Part shown: positions 43,401 through 54,056 of the stretch, one piece after another
Layout of the letters: each line of letters begins with the position of its first letter
Numbering within the stretch: position 1 is the first letter of the stretch
Origin: Bacteroidales bacterium
Lineage (GTDB): Bacteria > Bacteroidota > Bacteroidia > Bacteroidales > UBA932
Length of the DNA stretch: 64,000 nt
Assembly: GCA_022653675.1 (NCBI GenBank)
Contig: JALCST010000009.1
Span: 1 to 64,000, forward strand
Direction: 5' to 3'
Translations under genes and position numbers: made by a program
The notes under the pieces: model-generated
What the model was told of the DNA's origin: nothing
Databases searched by the model: none
The model's input: the letters and a program-made list of their open reading frames with translations, nothing else

Positions 43401-43453
43401 AATAGAGGAACTTTGCAGAAATTTATTCAGGTGAACCATTAATGAATTAGAAG

Positions 43454-44575
43454 ATGAGAATCAATCCTTTGATTTTAACTTTAGCGGCGGGCGTCCTGGG
43501 AGTCTGTTCCTGCAGGGGGCCTCAGTCCGCTTCTACGAACGGGGAGAGCTACAGGACCATTAAGGTCCATCTCTCCGACCAGACTCTGCAAACCGGTTAT
43601 TCAGCCTCCATCGAGGGGCGGCAGGACATAGATATTTATCCGCAGGTATCCGGAACCCTTACCAAGGTATGCATAAACGAAGGCGAGACCGTAAGGAAAG
43701 GCCAGCTGCTGTTCGTGATAGACCAGGTTCCGTATGAAGCCGAATTGAGAACCGCCCAAGCCAATGTTACGGCCGCCGAGGCCAGTGTGGCTACGGCACA
43801 GCTGGCGTATGACAGCAAACAGGACCTTTACGACCAGAAGATAGTTTCGGAGTACGAACTGAAGACGGCATACAATTCCCTGAGCAGCGCCAAGGCTTCG
43901 CTTGCACAGATGCAGGCGGAGGAGGTCAATGCACGCAACAGCTTGTCTTATACCGAGGTCAGAAGCCCATCCAACGGAGTGGCTGGCACATTGCCTTACA
44001 GGCAGGGGACGCTGGTAAGTTCTTCGCTTTCCCAACCGCTGACGACGATTTCCGACAATTCCGCCATGTACGTATACTTTTCCATGAACGAGAAACAATT
44101 GCTTTCGCTCATCAGGACATACGGATCGCTCGGCAAGTCCCTCGAAAAGATGCCGGACGTCGGCTTGAAGCTTTCCGACGGAAGCTTCTACTCGCAGACG
44201 GGACGGATAGAAAGCATCAGCGGTGTGGTCGACAAGGAGACGGGATCCGCTTCTTTGAGGGCTGTTTTCCCGAACGGCGACCGTCTGCTGCTCAGCGGGA
44301 CGTCCGGGACCGTGTTGATCCCGAGCACGTATAAGGACTGCATAGTCATTCCGCAGGTCGCTACCTACGAAGTGCAGGATCAGGTTTACGTATACAAGGT
44401 GGTTGACGGCGTCACGAAATCGACGAGGATACAGGTGTCCGAGTCAAGCAACGGAACGGATTATATCGTGACCGACGGGTTGCAGGAAGGAGATGAAATC
44501 ATAGCGGACGGTGCCGGGTTGCTACGCGACGGCATGCACGTAAAGAGTATGCCTGCAGCAGGAAACGGCAAATAG
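43454..44575 (+). CDS. RND efflux periplasmic adaptor (MFP) lipoprotein
   Basis: 373 aa. Lipoprotein signal with Cys20 (VCSC). The split biotinyl-lipoyl domain (DIYPQVSGTLTKVCINEGET ... NSLSYTEVRSPSNGVAGTLP) brackets an alpha-helical hairpin, then beta-barrel and membrane-proximal domains. It links the inner-membrane pump to the outer-membrane channel. First gene of the pump-adaptor-channel operon, 15 nt before the pump gene. Confidence 0.95.
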   Translation: MRINPLILTLAAGVLGVCSCRGPQSASTNGESYRTIKVHLSDQTLQTGYSASIEGRQDIDIYPQVSGTLTKVCINEGETVRKGQLLFVIDQVPYEAELRTAQANVTAAEASVATAQLAYDSKQDLYDQKIVSEYELKTAYNSLSSAKASLAQMQAEEVNARNSLSYTEVRSPSNGVAGTLPYRQGTLVSSSLSQPLTTISDNSAMYVYFSMNEKQLLSLIRTYGSLGKSLEKMPDVGLKLSDGSFYSQTGRIESISGVVDKETGSASLRAVFPNGDRLLLSGTSGTVLIPSTYKDCIVIPQVATYEVQDQVYVYKVVDGVTKSTRIQVSESSNGTDYIVTDGLQEGDEIIADGAGLLRDGMHVKSMPAAGNGK

Positions 44576-44590
44576 GAGAAAAGTCCCATC

Positions 44591-47500
44591 ATGAGAGAAA
44601 ATCCATTCATCAAAAGGCCGGTATTCGCCATTTGCATTTCAATCGCCATCGTCTTTCTGGGTTATCTGGGTCTGCGCTCGCTTCCGGTTGAGAAATACCC
44701 GAACATAGCCCCGCCTACGGTCCACGTATCGGCGACCTATTCGGGGGCAAGCCCTTCCACCGTACAGAAAGCGGTCACCATTCCTTTGGAGGAGGGTATA
44801 AACGGGGTCGAGAACATGACCTACATGGAATCCACCTCTTCCGCAGGAAGCGCGTCCATCGAGATCTATTTCAAGCAAGGGACCGATCCCGACCAGGCTG
44901 CCGTCAACGTGCAGAACAAGGTCAGTTCAGTGCAGGGCCAGTTGCCGAGCGAGGTTACCAAGGTCGGCGTCACGACCAGGAAGAGGCAGATAAGCACCCT
45001 GGCGATCATAGGCATATACAGTCCCGACGACACCTACGACGAGAAATTCCTGGCCAACTATGCCGAAATAAACATCATACCTCAGATACAGCGCATACAG
45101 GGAGTCGGCGAGGTCAATTGCATGGGCTCCCCTTACAGCATGCGCATATGGCTCGACCCGCTCAAGATGGCCCAGTACAATCTGGAACCGTCAGATATAA
45201 GCAATGTCCTTGCACAGCAGAACCTTGAATCGCCTACCGGAAAATTCGGCGAGAACAGCGACAATTCGTTCGAGTACGTCATGGAATACAGGGGGCGCTA
45301 CGACAAGCCCGAAGAGTTCGGGAACCTGGTCATCCGGGCCGAAAAGAACGGTGAGATTTTGAGGTTGAAGGATGTGGCCAAGATCGAGCTGGGCATACAG
45401 TCTTATACCTATACCGGCGACATGTGCGGACATCCGGGCGTCACCATAATGATAAACCAGACCGCCGGGTCGAACGCGACCGAGATAAACAACGAGATAG
45501 AAAGGCTGATGAAGCAGATGCACGGCAACTTCCCGACAGGGGTCGACTACATATATCTGCAGAATACCAACGATTTCCTTTATGCTTCGATCAGGAAGGT
45601 CCTCGAAACCATGATAGAAGCCATTTTGCTTGTAATGCTGGTGGTTTTCTTCTTCCTTCAGGATTACAAGCTGACCCTGATCCCGGCGCTGTCGCTGATA
45701 GTATCCCTGATAGGGACTTTCGCTGCAATGGTATTGCTGAAATTTACGATCAACCTGCTCACGTTGTTCGCCCTGATCCTTGTAATAGGTACGGTGGTCG
45801 ACGATGCGATAGTGGTTGTGGAGGCCGTGCAGGCCAAGATAGACGGAGGGGAGAAGTCGCCTGTCAAGGCTACCAATGCGGCCATGCACGACATAACGGC
45901 CGCCATAGTGACCTGTACGCTTGTCTTTATCGTCGTATTCATACCGGTCTCGTTTACGGGCGGCACCGCAGGGACGTTCTACAAGGAATTCGGCCTTACC
46001 ATGGCCGTGGCGGTGGGCATATCGCTGATAAACGCCCTTACGCTCTCTCCGGCTCTCTGTGCATTGCTGTTGAAACCGGGCGAGAAGCAGGGACGCTTCA
46101 CCTCGGTGGTCCGTAAGGCGTACAACGCTTCCTATGGCGCGTTGTTCAAGAAATATTCTTCAGGGGTGAGCTGGATGTTGAAGCACAAGGGCGTGGCATG
46201 GGTTGCCATCGTCTGTGCCATATGTCTTTCCGTAGTGTTGATGAAAACGACGTCGACCGGGTTGGTCCCTGACGAAGACACTGGAACCCTGTTCGTCTCG
46301 GTACAGACTTCGCCGGGCAACTCGTTGACATATACGAAGCAGGTCATGGACAAGGTGGAGAACATCCTTAAGACCTATCCGGAGATCAAGGCCTATTCCA
46401 AGACCGTAGGCTTCAGCATGGGGGCCGGGGCCGGTTCTTCCAGCGGCATGGTAATCATCCAGCTGAAGAACTGGAGCGAGCGCAAGGGAAGGAAGCACAG
46501 TTCGACCGCCATCATGGAGAGGATGAACCGCGACATGAAGAAGGTCCAGGAAGCCAGGGTCTTCGTCATGGCGCCGAGCATGATAGAGGGATACGGGCAG
46601 GGCAACGCCGTGGAGCTTTTCCTGCAGGACAAGAAAGGCGGCGACATCCACGATTTCTACGACGTGTCGCAATCCTTCTTCGCCGCCCTGAACAAGCGTC
46701 CCGAAGTGATGTCCGCATTCAGCCAGTTCGCCATCAACTATCCTCAGTACGAAGTTTCCGTGGACGCGGCCAAATGCCTCCGTGCCGGAATCTCGCCGAG
46801 CGATGTGCTTGACGTTATATCGGGTTACTACGGCAGCATTTATGCTTCGAACTTCACCCGTTTCTCAAAGGTTTACCGGGTCATCATACAGGCCGACCCG
46901 AAGTACAGGACCGATGAGAATTCCTTGAACAACATATTCATCCGCAACGGGGACAAGATGGCTCCCGTAAGCCAGTTCGTCACTTTGAAAAAAACCTACG
47001 GGCCAGCCAGTCTGAGCCGTTTCAACATGTTCAACAGCATTTCGTGCAATGTCACCATCGCGGACGGGTACAGCTCCGGAGACGTGATCAAGGCAATAAG
47101 GGAGGTATCGAAGAAATACCTGCCCGAAGGCTACGGCTACGAATTCGGCAGCATATCCAGGGAAGAGAGCAAGACGAACAATACCGTTTTCATCCTGCTG
47201 ATATGCATAATTCTGGTCTATCTCGTACTTTCGTCGCTTTACGAAAGCTTCCTGATACCGCTGGTAGTGATACTTGCGGTTCCTTTCGGCGTGCTGGGAT
47301 GTTTCACCTTCGCAAAGATATTCGGAATCGAAAACAACATTTACCTGCAAACCGGAATGATAATGGTCATCGGATTGCTGTCGAAGACCGCCATCCTAAT
47401 CACGGAATATGCCGTTACGTGGCGCAGGCAGGGAATGCCTATCGAAAAAGCGGCTTTTTCCGCCGCACAGGTCCGCCTGCGTCCTATCCTCATGACGGTG

Positions 47501-47704
47501 CTCACGTTGCTGTTCGGAATGCTCCCGCTTCTTTATGCTTCGGGAGCCGGAGCCAACGGTAACCACGCCCTCGGCGCGAGCGTCGTCGGCGGAATGCTGA
47601 TCGGGACACTTGCCCTGTTGTTCGTAGTTCCTGCACTGTTCGTGGTATTCGAGAGAATCCAGGAAAAAATAAAACCAATCAAATTCCAGAATGATGAGAA
47701 TTAG
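44591..47704 (+). CDS. HAE1-type RND efflux pump (AcrB-like)
   Basis: 1037 aa, the usual length, with 12 transmembrane helices and two large periplasmic loops. The proton-relay Asp-Asp is in VIGTVVDDAIVVVEA of TM4. The N-terminus RENPFIKRPVFAI is typical of hydrophobe/amphiphile exporters. It drives drug, bile-salt or detergent efflux with proton motive force together with the adaptor and channel. It overlaps the channel gene by 14 nt. Confidence 0.96.
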   Translation: MRENPFIKRPVFAICISIAIVFLGYLGLRSLPVEKYPNIAPPTVHVSATYSGASPSTVQKAVTIPLEEGINGVENMTYMESTSSAGSASIEIYFKQGTDPDQAAVNVQNKVSSVQGQLPSEVTKVGVTTRKRQISTLAIIGIYSPDDTYDEKFLANYAEINIIPQIQRIQGVGEVNCMGSPYSMRIWLDPLKMAQYNLEPSDISNVLAQQNLESPTGKFGENSDNSFEYVMEYRGRYDKPEEFGNLVIRAEKNGEILRLKDVAKIELGIQSYTYTGDMCGHPGVTIMINQTAGSNATEINNEIERLMKQMHGNFPTGVDYIYLQNTNDFLYASIRKVLETMIEAILLVMLVVFFFLQDYKLTLIPALSLIVSLIGTFAAMVLLKFTINLLTLFALILVIGTVVDDAIVVVEAVQAKIDGGEKSPVKATNAAMHDITAAIVTCTLVFIVVFIPVSFTGGTAGTFYKEFGLTMAVAVGISLINALTLSPALCALLLKPGEKQGRFTSVVRKAYNASYGALFKKYSSGVSWMLKHKGVAWVAIVCAICLSVVLMKTTSTGLVPDEDTGTLFVSVQTSPGNSLTYTKQVMDKVENILKTYPEIKAYSKTVGFSMGAGAGSSSGMVIIQLKNWSERKGRKHSSTAIMERMNRDMKKVQEARVFVMAPSMIEGYGQGNAVELFLQDKKGGDIHDFYDVSQSFFAALNKRPEVMSAFSQFAINYPQYEVSVDAAKCLRAGISPSDVLDVISGYYGSIYASNFTRFSKVYRVIIQADPKYRTDENSLNNIFIRNGDKMAPVSQFVTLKKTYGPASLSRFNMFNSISCNVTIADGYSSGDVIKAIREVSKKYLPEGYGYEFGSISREESKTNNTVFILLICIILVYLVLSSLYESFLIPLVVILAVPFGVLGCFTFAKIFGIENNIYLQTGMIMVIGLLSKTAILITEYAVTWRRQGMPIEKAAFSAAQVRLRPILMTVLTLLFGMLPLLYASGAGANGNHALGASVVGGMLIGTLALLFVVPALFVVFERIQEKIKPIKFQNDEN

Positions 47705-49016
47705 CGATTTAAAATACATGGTTTTTATACTGCCGTTAATGGCGGTTTCCGGTTGCGGCATCTACGGATGCTACGTGAGGCCGGCAGTGCCCGAGGCTGA
47801 AACCGCCTACGGGGACATAGCGACGGAAGATACCGCCAGCCTGGCTATGATGGACTGGCGGGCTTTCTTCCCCGACGCAAAACTGCAGGCCCTTATCGAC
47901 ACCGCCCTGGCGAGGAATACGGACCTCGCCAACGCAAAACTCGAAGTAGACGAGGCCGAAGCCTCCCTCAAGGCGGCCAAGCTGGCATTCCTGCCTTCCG
48001 CCTCGTTCGACCCTTCCGCCACCTATAACGGCAGCTTCAGCAGCGAACTGCCAGCCAAGGCGAGCTGGCAGATAGATTTGTTCGGAAGCCTGCGCAATGC
48101 CAAGCGCCGGAAGCAGGCGTTGCTCGAGCAAAGCGAAGCTTACAGGCAGGCCGTGCAGTCGGAACTGGTCTCCACCGTCGCCGCGGATTACTATTCGTTG
48201 CTTGCGCTCGATGCACAGTTGAAGATATACGAGGAGACGGAAGCCAATTGGAAGCAAAACGTGGAGACCATGCGTGCCCTCATGGATGCCGGCGAGTACA
48301 CTGCGGCGTCGTTGTACCAGACGGAGGCGGACTATTACGGAGTATGCAATTCCGTAATAGACATTCGCCAGCAGATCAAGCAATTGGAAAACACCCTTTG
48401 CCGGCTGTTGAAACAGACTCCCCGTTCCATCGCGAGAGGGACCATCGGGGAGTGGCGGTCGCCCGAATTGTTGGATGTCGGGCTTCCGGTGAGGTTGCTT
48501 TCGTGCAGGCCGGACGTGCGGGAAGCGGAAAACGGTCTGGCTGCGGCTTTCTATTCCAAACAGAATGCGCGGTCGGCTTTCTATCCTTCCATAACCATTT
48601 CAGGAACGTTGAATTTCGGCGAGGAACTCTCATCCGTGATCGGCAGCCTCGTCCAGCCCCTGTTCCAACAGGGAACGCTTTCCGCCAACCTCAAAATAGC
48701 GGAAGCCCAGCGGAAAGCGGCCGGGAACACCTTCACGCAAACCGTAATAGATGCGGGAACGGAGGTGAACGATGCTTTCGTCTCCGTAAAGGCGGCGAGG
48801 GAGAAGGCATCTTACCTCGAAAAACAGGTCGACGTATTGAAGCTGGCGGTAAGCAGTACCGAACAGCTCATGATGCATGGTTCCACCACCTATCTCGAAG
48901 TGCTTACGGCGGAGGAGACCCTCCTGACGGCGCAAATCAACGACGTAACAAACAAGCTCGCCGAAATCAGCGGCACCATTTCGCTTTACCAGGCCCTGGG
49001 CGGGGGAGCTAATTGA
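47691..49016 (+). CDS. NodT/TolC-family outer-membrane efflux channel lipoprotein
   Basis: 441 aa. Signal region with a Cys in VSGC at about 22. Two outer-membrane-factor repeats of long helices (AKLEVDEAEASLKAAKLAFL; VNDAFVSVKAAREKASYLEK) and the PDVREAENGLAAAF motif between them. It forms the exit duct of the RND pump. Its last 8 nt overlap the convergent DUF3857 gene. Confidence 0.94.
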   Translation: MMRISDLKYMVFILPLMAVSGCGIYGCYVRPAVPEAETAYGDIATEDTASLAMMDWRAFFPDAKLQALIDTALARNTDLANAKLEVDEAEASLKAAKLAFLPSASFDPSATYNGSFSSELPAKASWQIDLFGSLRNAKRRKQALLEQSEAYRQAVQSELVSTVAADYYSLLALDAQLKIYEETEANWKQNVETMRALMDAGEYTAASLYQTEADYYGVCNSVIDIRQQIKQLENTLCRLLKQTPRSIARGTIGEWRSPELLDVGLPVRLLSCRPDVREAENGLAAAFYSKQNARSAFYPSITISGTLNFGEELSSVIGSLVQPLFQQGTLSANLKIAEAQRKAAGNTFTQTVIDAGTEVNDAFVSVKAAREKASYLEKQVDVLKLAVSSTEQLMMHGSTTYLEVLTAEETLLTAQINDVTNKLAEISGTISLYQALGGGAN

Positions 49017-50574
49017 ACATCTGGTACCACTCGGCTACGAGCGCATGGAAATCGGGGAATTCTTCCGGTGTGATGATCTGTTTGTCGATATGCAGCGAAC
49101 GTGTCACGCGGAAGCCTTCGCCGGTGGTTATGATGCGTTGGGAAACCGAACCCACCCCGTTTACGATGTCTATTGGCGAAGTGCTGAAGGTTACCGGCAT
49201 CTTTGGGAATTTTACCGTGATTTCGTATTCGTACGATTCGTCTACGGACCGGTACGGAAGCAGAAGGGAACCGGTACGGGTCACAGGCATGTGGGCGTAG
49301 CCGTTGTGTTTCGCAAGCCCCTTGTCGGAACCCGGAAGAACGACTATCGGCGTCCCGGCGGTCTTGACCAGTTTCCCGGCACCGAGTCCTTCACATAAAA
49401 CGGAATCCCTGGTGACGGTCACGGTCACCTTGAACGAAAGCCTGACCGGGGCTGCGGCTTTTTCGAAACCGCTCCCGGAAAGGCATACGGCGGGTTCCAA
49501 CCGGCAACCCTCTGGCTGTCCTGCGAAAATGTGGTCTATGGCTCCAAGGGTCAATACGTCGCAGTCGGCTGCATTGAACCCGAACGATGCCCCGACTGTG
49601 CCCGGAATGCCGCGCAGGGTCATCATGACGTTCTCGAGGTTAGCGCGTTCGAATTCGGTGGCTATCGCCGATTGGCGGACATCTTCGGCGGAACGGCATC
49701 TGAAGGCGGCGGCGGAAAGGGGAAGAGGGAGGTATGCTATGTTGTCGCCGCAATAATCGCGGATTTCCGAAGCGGTCCCGAGCTTGCCTGGAACGGAGCC
49801 GGCGAAGACTGTGCTGTCTCCGGGGGATACCACCTGGAGCTGTGAAGCGAGATATCCGGTGAGGGCAGCATTGCTTTCCCAGGTGCAGGCCGAGATGAAG
49901 GGAATGTCCCCGCACAGTATGGAAGTGCCGGGGTCCTTCGAGGAAGCCGGGACGTCGGCCATGGTGAACTTGACGGTCTTTACGTCGCCGTCGGTGACGT
50001 CGGATACCCCGTAGTCGATACCGGCGTCATGGAGTTTGTAGCGCAGTTTCCTTCCGGACGGGACATTGAATGTGATGTTCATGGCGTCCACGGGCGACGA
50101 CTGCTGGATGACCTGGAATACATCCAGTTCCGGCAGGTAATCCGGAGAGGATTCCACGGTATAGTCCAAATAGATGGTACATCCCAGCTCCAGTCCGGCA
50201 TGAACTACGCATACGGTGCGTATATTGTTGTAGAATGCGGATTTGGCCGCTTCTCCGGGCAGGAACCCGACAATCGAGTTCTCAGGTGCGTCAATGCGCG
50301 TGCCGTCGCCTTGCACCACATAGGCCGAATTGATTACGACCTTCTGGTAAGCGGGGTTGTACATGATCCGAGTCTCCCCGTAGGTCCTGTTCATGGCGGT
50401 ATGCGTGAAGATCTTGAGTGCAAATGACGTACGGGCGGACTGGCTGCCGTCGGCGTCGAGCGTGTAAGTGGTGTTGCGGTACAGGTACTCCGCTTCGTTC
50501 TTGTTTGTGTTCTTGGCGGATGCTGAGGTTAATGCAATGCCCAGCGCAAGTATGGCGATTAAAATTCTTTTCAT
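49009..50574 (-). CDS. DUF3857 protein with degenerate transglutaminase part
   Basis: 521 aa. Signal peptide (1-20, ending SASA). The DUF3857 beta-sandwich (about 30-215) contains TRIDAPENSIVGFLPGEAAK. The region where partners have a transglutaminase-like domain (about 260-370) lacks a clear Cys-His-Asp triad, so it is probably non-catalytic. It lies 6 nt after the related 651-aa gene on the same strand. Likely secreted; function of the pair unknown. Confidence 0.75.
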   Translation of the reverse strand: MKRILIAILALGIALTSASAKNTNKNEAEYLYRNTTYTLDADGSQSARTSFALKIFTHTAMNRTYGETRIMYNPAYQKVVINSAYVVQGDGTRIDAPENSIVGFLPGEAAKSAFYNNIRTVCVVHAGLELGCTIYLDYTVESSPDYLPELDVFQVIQQSSPVDAMNITFNVPSGRKLRYKLHDAGIDYGVSDVTDGDVKTVKFTMADVPASSKDPGTSILCGDIPFISACTWESNAALTGYLASQLQVVSPGDSTVFAGSVPGKLGTASEIRDYCGDNIAYLPLPLSAAAFRCRSAEDVRQSAIATEFERANLENVMMTLRGIPGTVGASFGFNAADCDVLTLGAIDHIFAGQPEGCRLEPAVCLSGSGFEKAAAPVRLSFKVTVTVTRDSVLCEGLGAGKLVKTAGTPIVVLPGSDKGLAKHNGYAHMPVTRTGSLLLPYRSVDESYEYEITVKFPKMPVTFSTSPIDIVNGVGSVSQRIITTGEGFRVTRSLHIDKQIITPEEFPDFHALVAEWYQMFN

Positions 50575-50580
50575 TTCGGG

Positions 50581-52536
50581 CTATTTTTTGACTGTGATAT
50601 AGGAATCGAAGCTTTCGCTGCCGTTCACGGCGTTGCGGAACGCCTCCCAGTCGGAGGCTTCGTAAACGCGCTTGTTGAGTTTGAGCGTTTGCGTAAGGGT
50701 TATCCTGCCGCCCTTGCAGGTCAGGCTGCCTTTGAACGATGCGGCCGTGCCGTCGCTCGAGGCTTCGCGTGGTTCGTCGACCATACTGTATCCCCGCGGC
50801 ACCTTTACCACGTCGACTATGTCGACCTCTCTCGAGCAGGCGTCCTTGAAGCCGTACTTCCTGGTTTCCAAGGATCTGTCGAAGCGCAGGTAAGTCTTGA
50901 GCGAATTGTAGAAATTGTTCAGCGACAACGGTTTGAACATCATCTCGTGCCCGACGCCGAGAACGGCGTAGCGGGGGATCTCGTAGGTGAAGGTGATGGA
51001 CAGCGGGCCGCTCAGGTAATCCTTCGGATCCTTTCCCCAATCCACCTTCACCAATTTGGCAAGCGGCGAAACGGCGAGCAGCTGGCTTTCCATCTCGCCC
51101 TTCCACTGACTTTGCCAGCCCGAAGTGAAGATGCGCCTCATATAGCGGTCAGTCTGGCCTTCGGCGGAGACGGTGACCGTCCCCTTCAACGTCCCGTCCG
51201 CGGACAGCTTGCTCGAAGACGAGATCCTGAGGTAGTGGTCGGCGGCTGGGGAGAGAGGTGTTTCGCGCAGGTTGCTGCCCTCCGGAATGCCTGGGAGGTA
51301 GTTCTGCTGCTGCTCGGCGCTGCTCCAAAGCTCGCGGGTGAAAGGTACCCAGGTCGGGTCGAGCGGCATGTAGGTGCCGTCGGAGAGCTTGCAGACCACG
51401 ACGCAGTGGTTGAAGTGGTCGACTGGGACGTCATGCATTATCTTGCTGCCTGCCATGGTCATCGCGGGATAGGCTTCGAACCCGGCCATCCTAAGGAACG
51501 ATATTAACGTTCCGGCTATGTCCTTGCACACGCCGCAACGGTCGGTATAGTCCATCTTGCAGCTGTGGAGCGTGTACCCTTCGCCCTTGCCCATAGTCAG
51601 CCCGGCATAGCGTATGTTGTCGGCTACCCAGTGGGTCAGGGCGCTGATCTTCTCCATGTCGGTCTTCTTTCCTTTTATTATTTCGTCGACTTTCTTTTGG
51701 GCCGGTCCGTACGCCTTGAAGCTGCCGTATTCTTCATTCACATGGTTGAACCATTTGGACTTTGTTTCCCAGGTAGGAGTGGACGATATCAGCAGCATAG
51801 GGCCGCAGTCGTACCAGTCGACCTGCCCCTTTTCGCCAATGAGCGGAAACAGGTCGGTCATCGTGTAGGTGCGGATTTCTCCGCCGTCGCTTTCTTCCAC
51901 CTTCTCGTCGCATTTTCCGTTGTATACGTTGGAAATTATCTTCATCGAGGACGGAAAAGTCCCAGTATAGACTTTTCTCACCGTAGGGGTGTCGACCCAG
52001 AGGGGAACGATATCGTAGAACTGGCCGTACATCGGGGGAATGAAGCGCGATTCGTCATAGTCCGGCTTATTGTCCTTCATATAGAAGTAATTCCCGCCGT
52101 CTGCGAGCAGGGCGTATGTGAAGCCTTTCTTTTCTATTTCGTATTCGAGTACGTCTCCCGCCGACATCCTTCCGATTTCGAGCATTATCTGGCGAGAACC
52201 CCAGTAAATCATGTTCGCAGGTCCGGCATAGTCGCAGGCGTCGGAAATGTCCACAGGAGTGACTTCTCCGTCTGTATGGATGATCCTAGCCTCCTTGAAG
52301 CATGCGAAAGCCGTCAGGGGATCGTAGCCGTAGACTATGGCCCGGTTGTCGAGCGCACCCTTGCCGGTCAGGAATTTAATGCGGCGGCAGATGTCGAAGG
52401 TGCCGGAACCGTTCTCCTTGACAGAAACATGTGTGCTGTCGAGTTCCACCAGGGCGTCGTACCCTGCGTATTTGCCTTGCGCGAACCCGGTCAAGGTAAG
52501 GAGCAAAGCAGCTAAAACAAGAAAAGATCGTTTCAT
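50581..52536 (-). CDS. DUF3857/transglutaminase-like domain protein
   Basis: 651 aa. Signal peptide (1-19). DUF3857 domain at about 35-220. The transglutaminase-like core at about 290-400 has a full triad: Cys in TDRCGVCKDIAGTL, His in VDHFNHCVVV, and Asp in YMPLDPTW. A C-terminal beta domain (DUF2569/3858-like) follows. Probably exported. Such proteins are common in Bacteroidetes, usually in pairs as here, with peptidase or crosslinking activity suspected but not proven. Confidence 0.85.
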   Translation of the reverse strand: MKRSFLVLAALLLTLTGFAQGKYAGYDALVELDSTHVSVKENGSGTFDICRRIKFLTGKGALDNRAIVYGYDPLTAFACFKEARIIHTDGEVTPVDISDACDYAGPANMIYWGSRQIMLEIGRMSAGDVLEYEIEKKGFTYALLADGGNYFYMKDNKPDYDESRFIPPMYGQFYDIVPLWVDTPTVRKVYTGTFPSSMKIISNVYNGKCDEKVEESDGGEIRTYTMTDLFPLIGEKGQVDWYDCGPMLLISSTPTWETKSKWFNHVNEEYGSFKAYGPAQKKVDEIIKGKKTDMEKISALTHWVADNIRYAGLTMGKGEGYTLHSCKMDYTDRCGVCKDIAGTLISFLRMAGFEAYPAMTMAGSKIMHDVPVDHFNHCVVVCKLSDGTYMPLDPTWVPFTRELWSSAEQQQNYLPGIPEGSNLRETPLSPAADHYLRISSSSKLSADGTLKGTVTVSAEGQTDRYMRRIFTSGWQSQWKGEMESQLLAVSPLAKLVKVDWGKDPKDYLSGPLSITFTYEIPRYAVLGVGHEMMFKPLSLNNFYNSLKTYLRFDRSLETRKYGFKDACSREVDIVDVVKVPRGYSMVDEPREASSDGTAASFKGSLTCKGGRITLTQTLKLNKRVYEASDWEAFRNAVNGSESFDSYITVKK

Positions 52537-52600
52537 ATCGTATCAGATATTCGTTTTTAATAACCAAAGATAGTAAAGTAAGTTTAAAGAAGTAAATCCA

Positions 52601-52645
52601 ACGAAAATCGCCGCTGTGCCATTCCTGGCGCAGCGGCGATCTTCG
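52601..52645 (-). terminator. Terminator downstream of glyA
   Basis: ATCGCCGCTG...CAGCGGCGAT (52607-52640) with inner GCC/GGC pairs makes a stem of about 13 bp. On the minus strand it is followed by TTTTCG. It lies 50 nt past the glyA stop and before the DUF3857 operon. Confidence 0.7.
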
Positions 52646-52690
52646 GGACGCGATGTCCCGCAGATGCCGGGCTGGATGCCGTCTTCCAGG

Positions 52691-53968
52691 TTACCAGACG
52701 TTCAATGGAACGCCGCTCATGCGCATCCTTATATTGTCCCTGACACGGTTTATGACCGACTCGTCCTGGTAATTGCACAGTACCTGGTCGATGAGATCAA
52801 CTATGGAAACCATGTCCTTTTCGACGAAGCCGCGGGATGTTATTGCCGGAGTCCCGACACGTATGCCGGAAGTCTGGAACGGGGAACGGCTGTCGTTAGG
52901 AACCATGTTCTTGTTCAGCGTTATGCCCGCCTTGACCAGGGTGTTTTCGGCCAGCTTGCCGCTCATGTCCGGGAATTTAGTGCGCAGGTCTATGAGCATC
53001 AGATGGTTGTCCGTACCTCCGGAAACCACCTTGTATCCCTTCTCCATGAAGCATTTCGCCATGGTCTGGGCGTTGCTGCGTACCTGCTTTACGTAGGTCC
53101 CGAATTCTTCCTGCTGTGCTTCGTAGAATGCGACGGCCTTGGCGGCTATGCAGTGTTCCAGAGGTCCTCCCTGTTCTCCTGGGAATATGGAACTGTTCAT
53201 TATCTGGGACATCATTTTTACCTGTCCCTTCGAAGTCGTTTTCCCCCACGGGTTCGGAAAGTCCTTGCCGATCAGGATGGCTCCTCCGCGAGGTCCGCGA
53301 AGGGTCTTGTGTGTCGTGGTGGTCACTATGTGCGCGTATTTGCACGGGTTTTTCAGAAGTCCCTTGGCTATCAATCCTGCAGGGTGCGCCATATCGATCC
53401 AGAGGATCGCCCCGACTTCGTCGGCGAGACGGCGCATGCGTTCGTAATCCCATTCGCGGGAATATGCGGAAGCCCCTCCTACGATCATCTTTGGATGGCA
53501 TTCGCGGGCTTTCCTTTCCATATCGTCATAATCTATGTAACCTTCCGGAGTGAGTCCGTATGGTACGGCATGGTACCACATTCCTGACAGGTTGACCGGA
53601 GACCCGTGGGTAAGGTGCCCTCCGCAGTCGAGATCCAGGCCCATGAAGGTGTCGCCGGGTTTCAGGCACGCAAGGTAAACGGCAGTGTTGGCCTGTGCCC
53701 CGGAGTGAGGCTGGACATTCGCATATTCGCAGTCGAAGAGCTTGCAAAGCCTGTCGATGGCGAGTTGCTCCACCTGGTCTATGACTTCGCAGCCTCCATA
53801 GTAGCGGTGTCCCGGATAACCTTCCGCGTATTTGTTGGTGAGTACCGAACCGAGCGCGTGAAGTACATCATTGCTCACGAAGTTTTCAGAAGCGATGAGT
53901 TCGATGCCGTTAGTCTGGCGTTCCTCCTCCTTCTTTATAAGTTCAGAGATTTGAAGATCTTGTTTCAT
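52691..53968 (-). CDS. glyA: Serine hydroxymethyltransferase
   Basis: 425 aa, full length. PLP-binding Lys221 in [15 protein letters not shown], with the N-terminal [15 protein letters not shown] and the [11 protein letters not shown] motifs. It converts serine and tetrahydrofolate to glycine and 5,10-methylene-tetrahydrofolate in the cytoplasm, the main one-carbon source. Monocistronic, divergent from the TrmH-type gene, with its own terminator. Confidence 0.97.
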   Translation of the reverse strand: MKQDLQISELIKKEEERQTNGIELIASENFVSNDVLHALGSVLTNKYAEGYPGHRYYGGCEVIDQVEQLAIDRLCKLFDCEYANVQPHSGAQANTAVYLACLKPGDTFMGLDLDCGGHLTHGSPVNLSGMWYHAVPYGLTPEGYIDYDDMERKARECHPKMIVGGASAYSREWDYERMRRLADEVGAILWIDMAHPAGLIAKGLLKNPCKYAHIVTTTTHKTLRGPRGGAILIGKDFPNPWGKTTSKGQVKMMSQIMNSSIFPGEQGGPLEHCIAAKAVAFYEAQQEEFGTYVKQVRSNAQTMAKCFMEKGYKVVSGGTDNHLMLIDLRTKFPDMSGKLAENTLVKAGITLNKNMVPNDSRSPFQTSGIRVGTPAITSRGFVEKDMVSIVDLIDQVLCNYQDESVINRVRDNIRMRMSGVPLNVW

Positions 53969-54056
53969 ACTATGATGTTATAATAATTGATAAGTTTTCT
54001 AACTTTGCCCGTCAGGAGGGTAGGGTATATCTTTACAAAGATAACATTTTTTTGAT

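Noticed and set aside
45191-46116. 230-aa frames on both strands inside the RND pump gene
   Set aside because: Out-of-frame shadows of a clear AcrB-type gene.
50689-52515. 272-aa and 316-aa plus-strand frames
   Set aside because: Antisense shadows of the transglutaminase-like gene.
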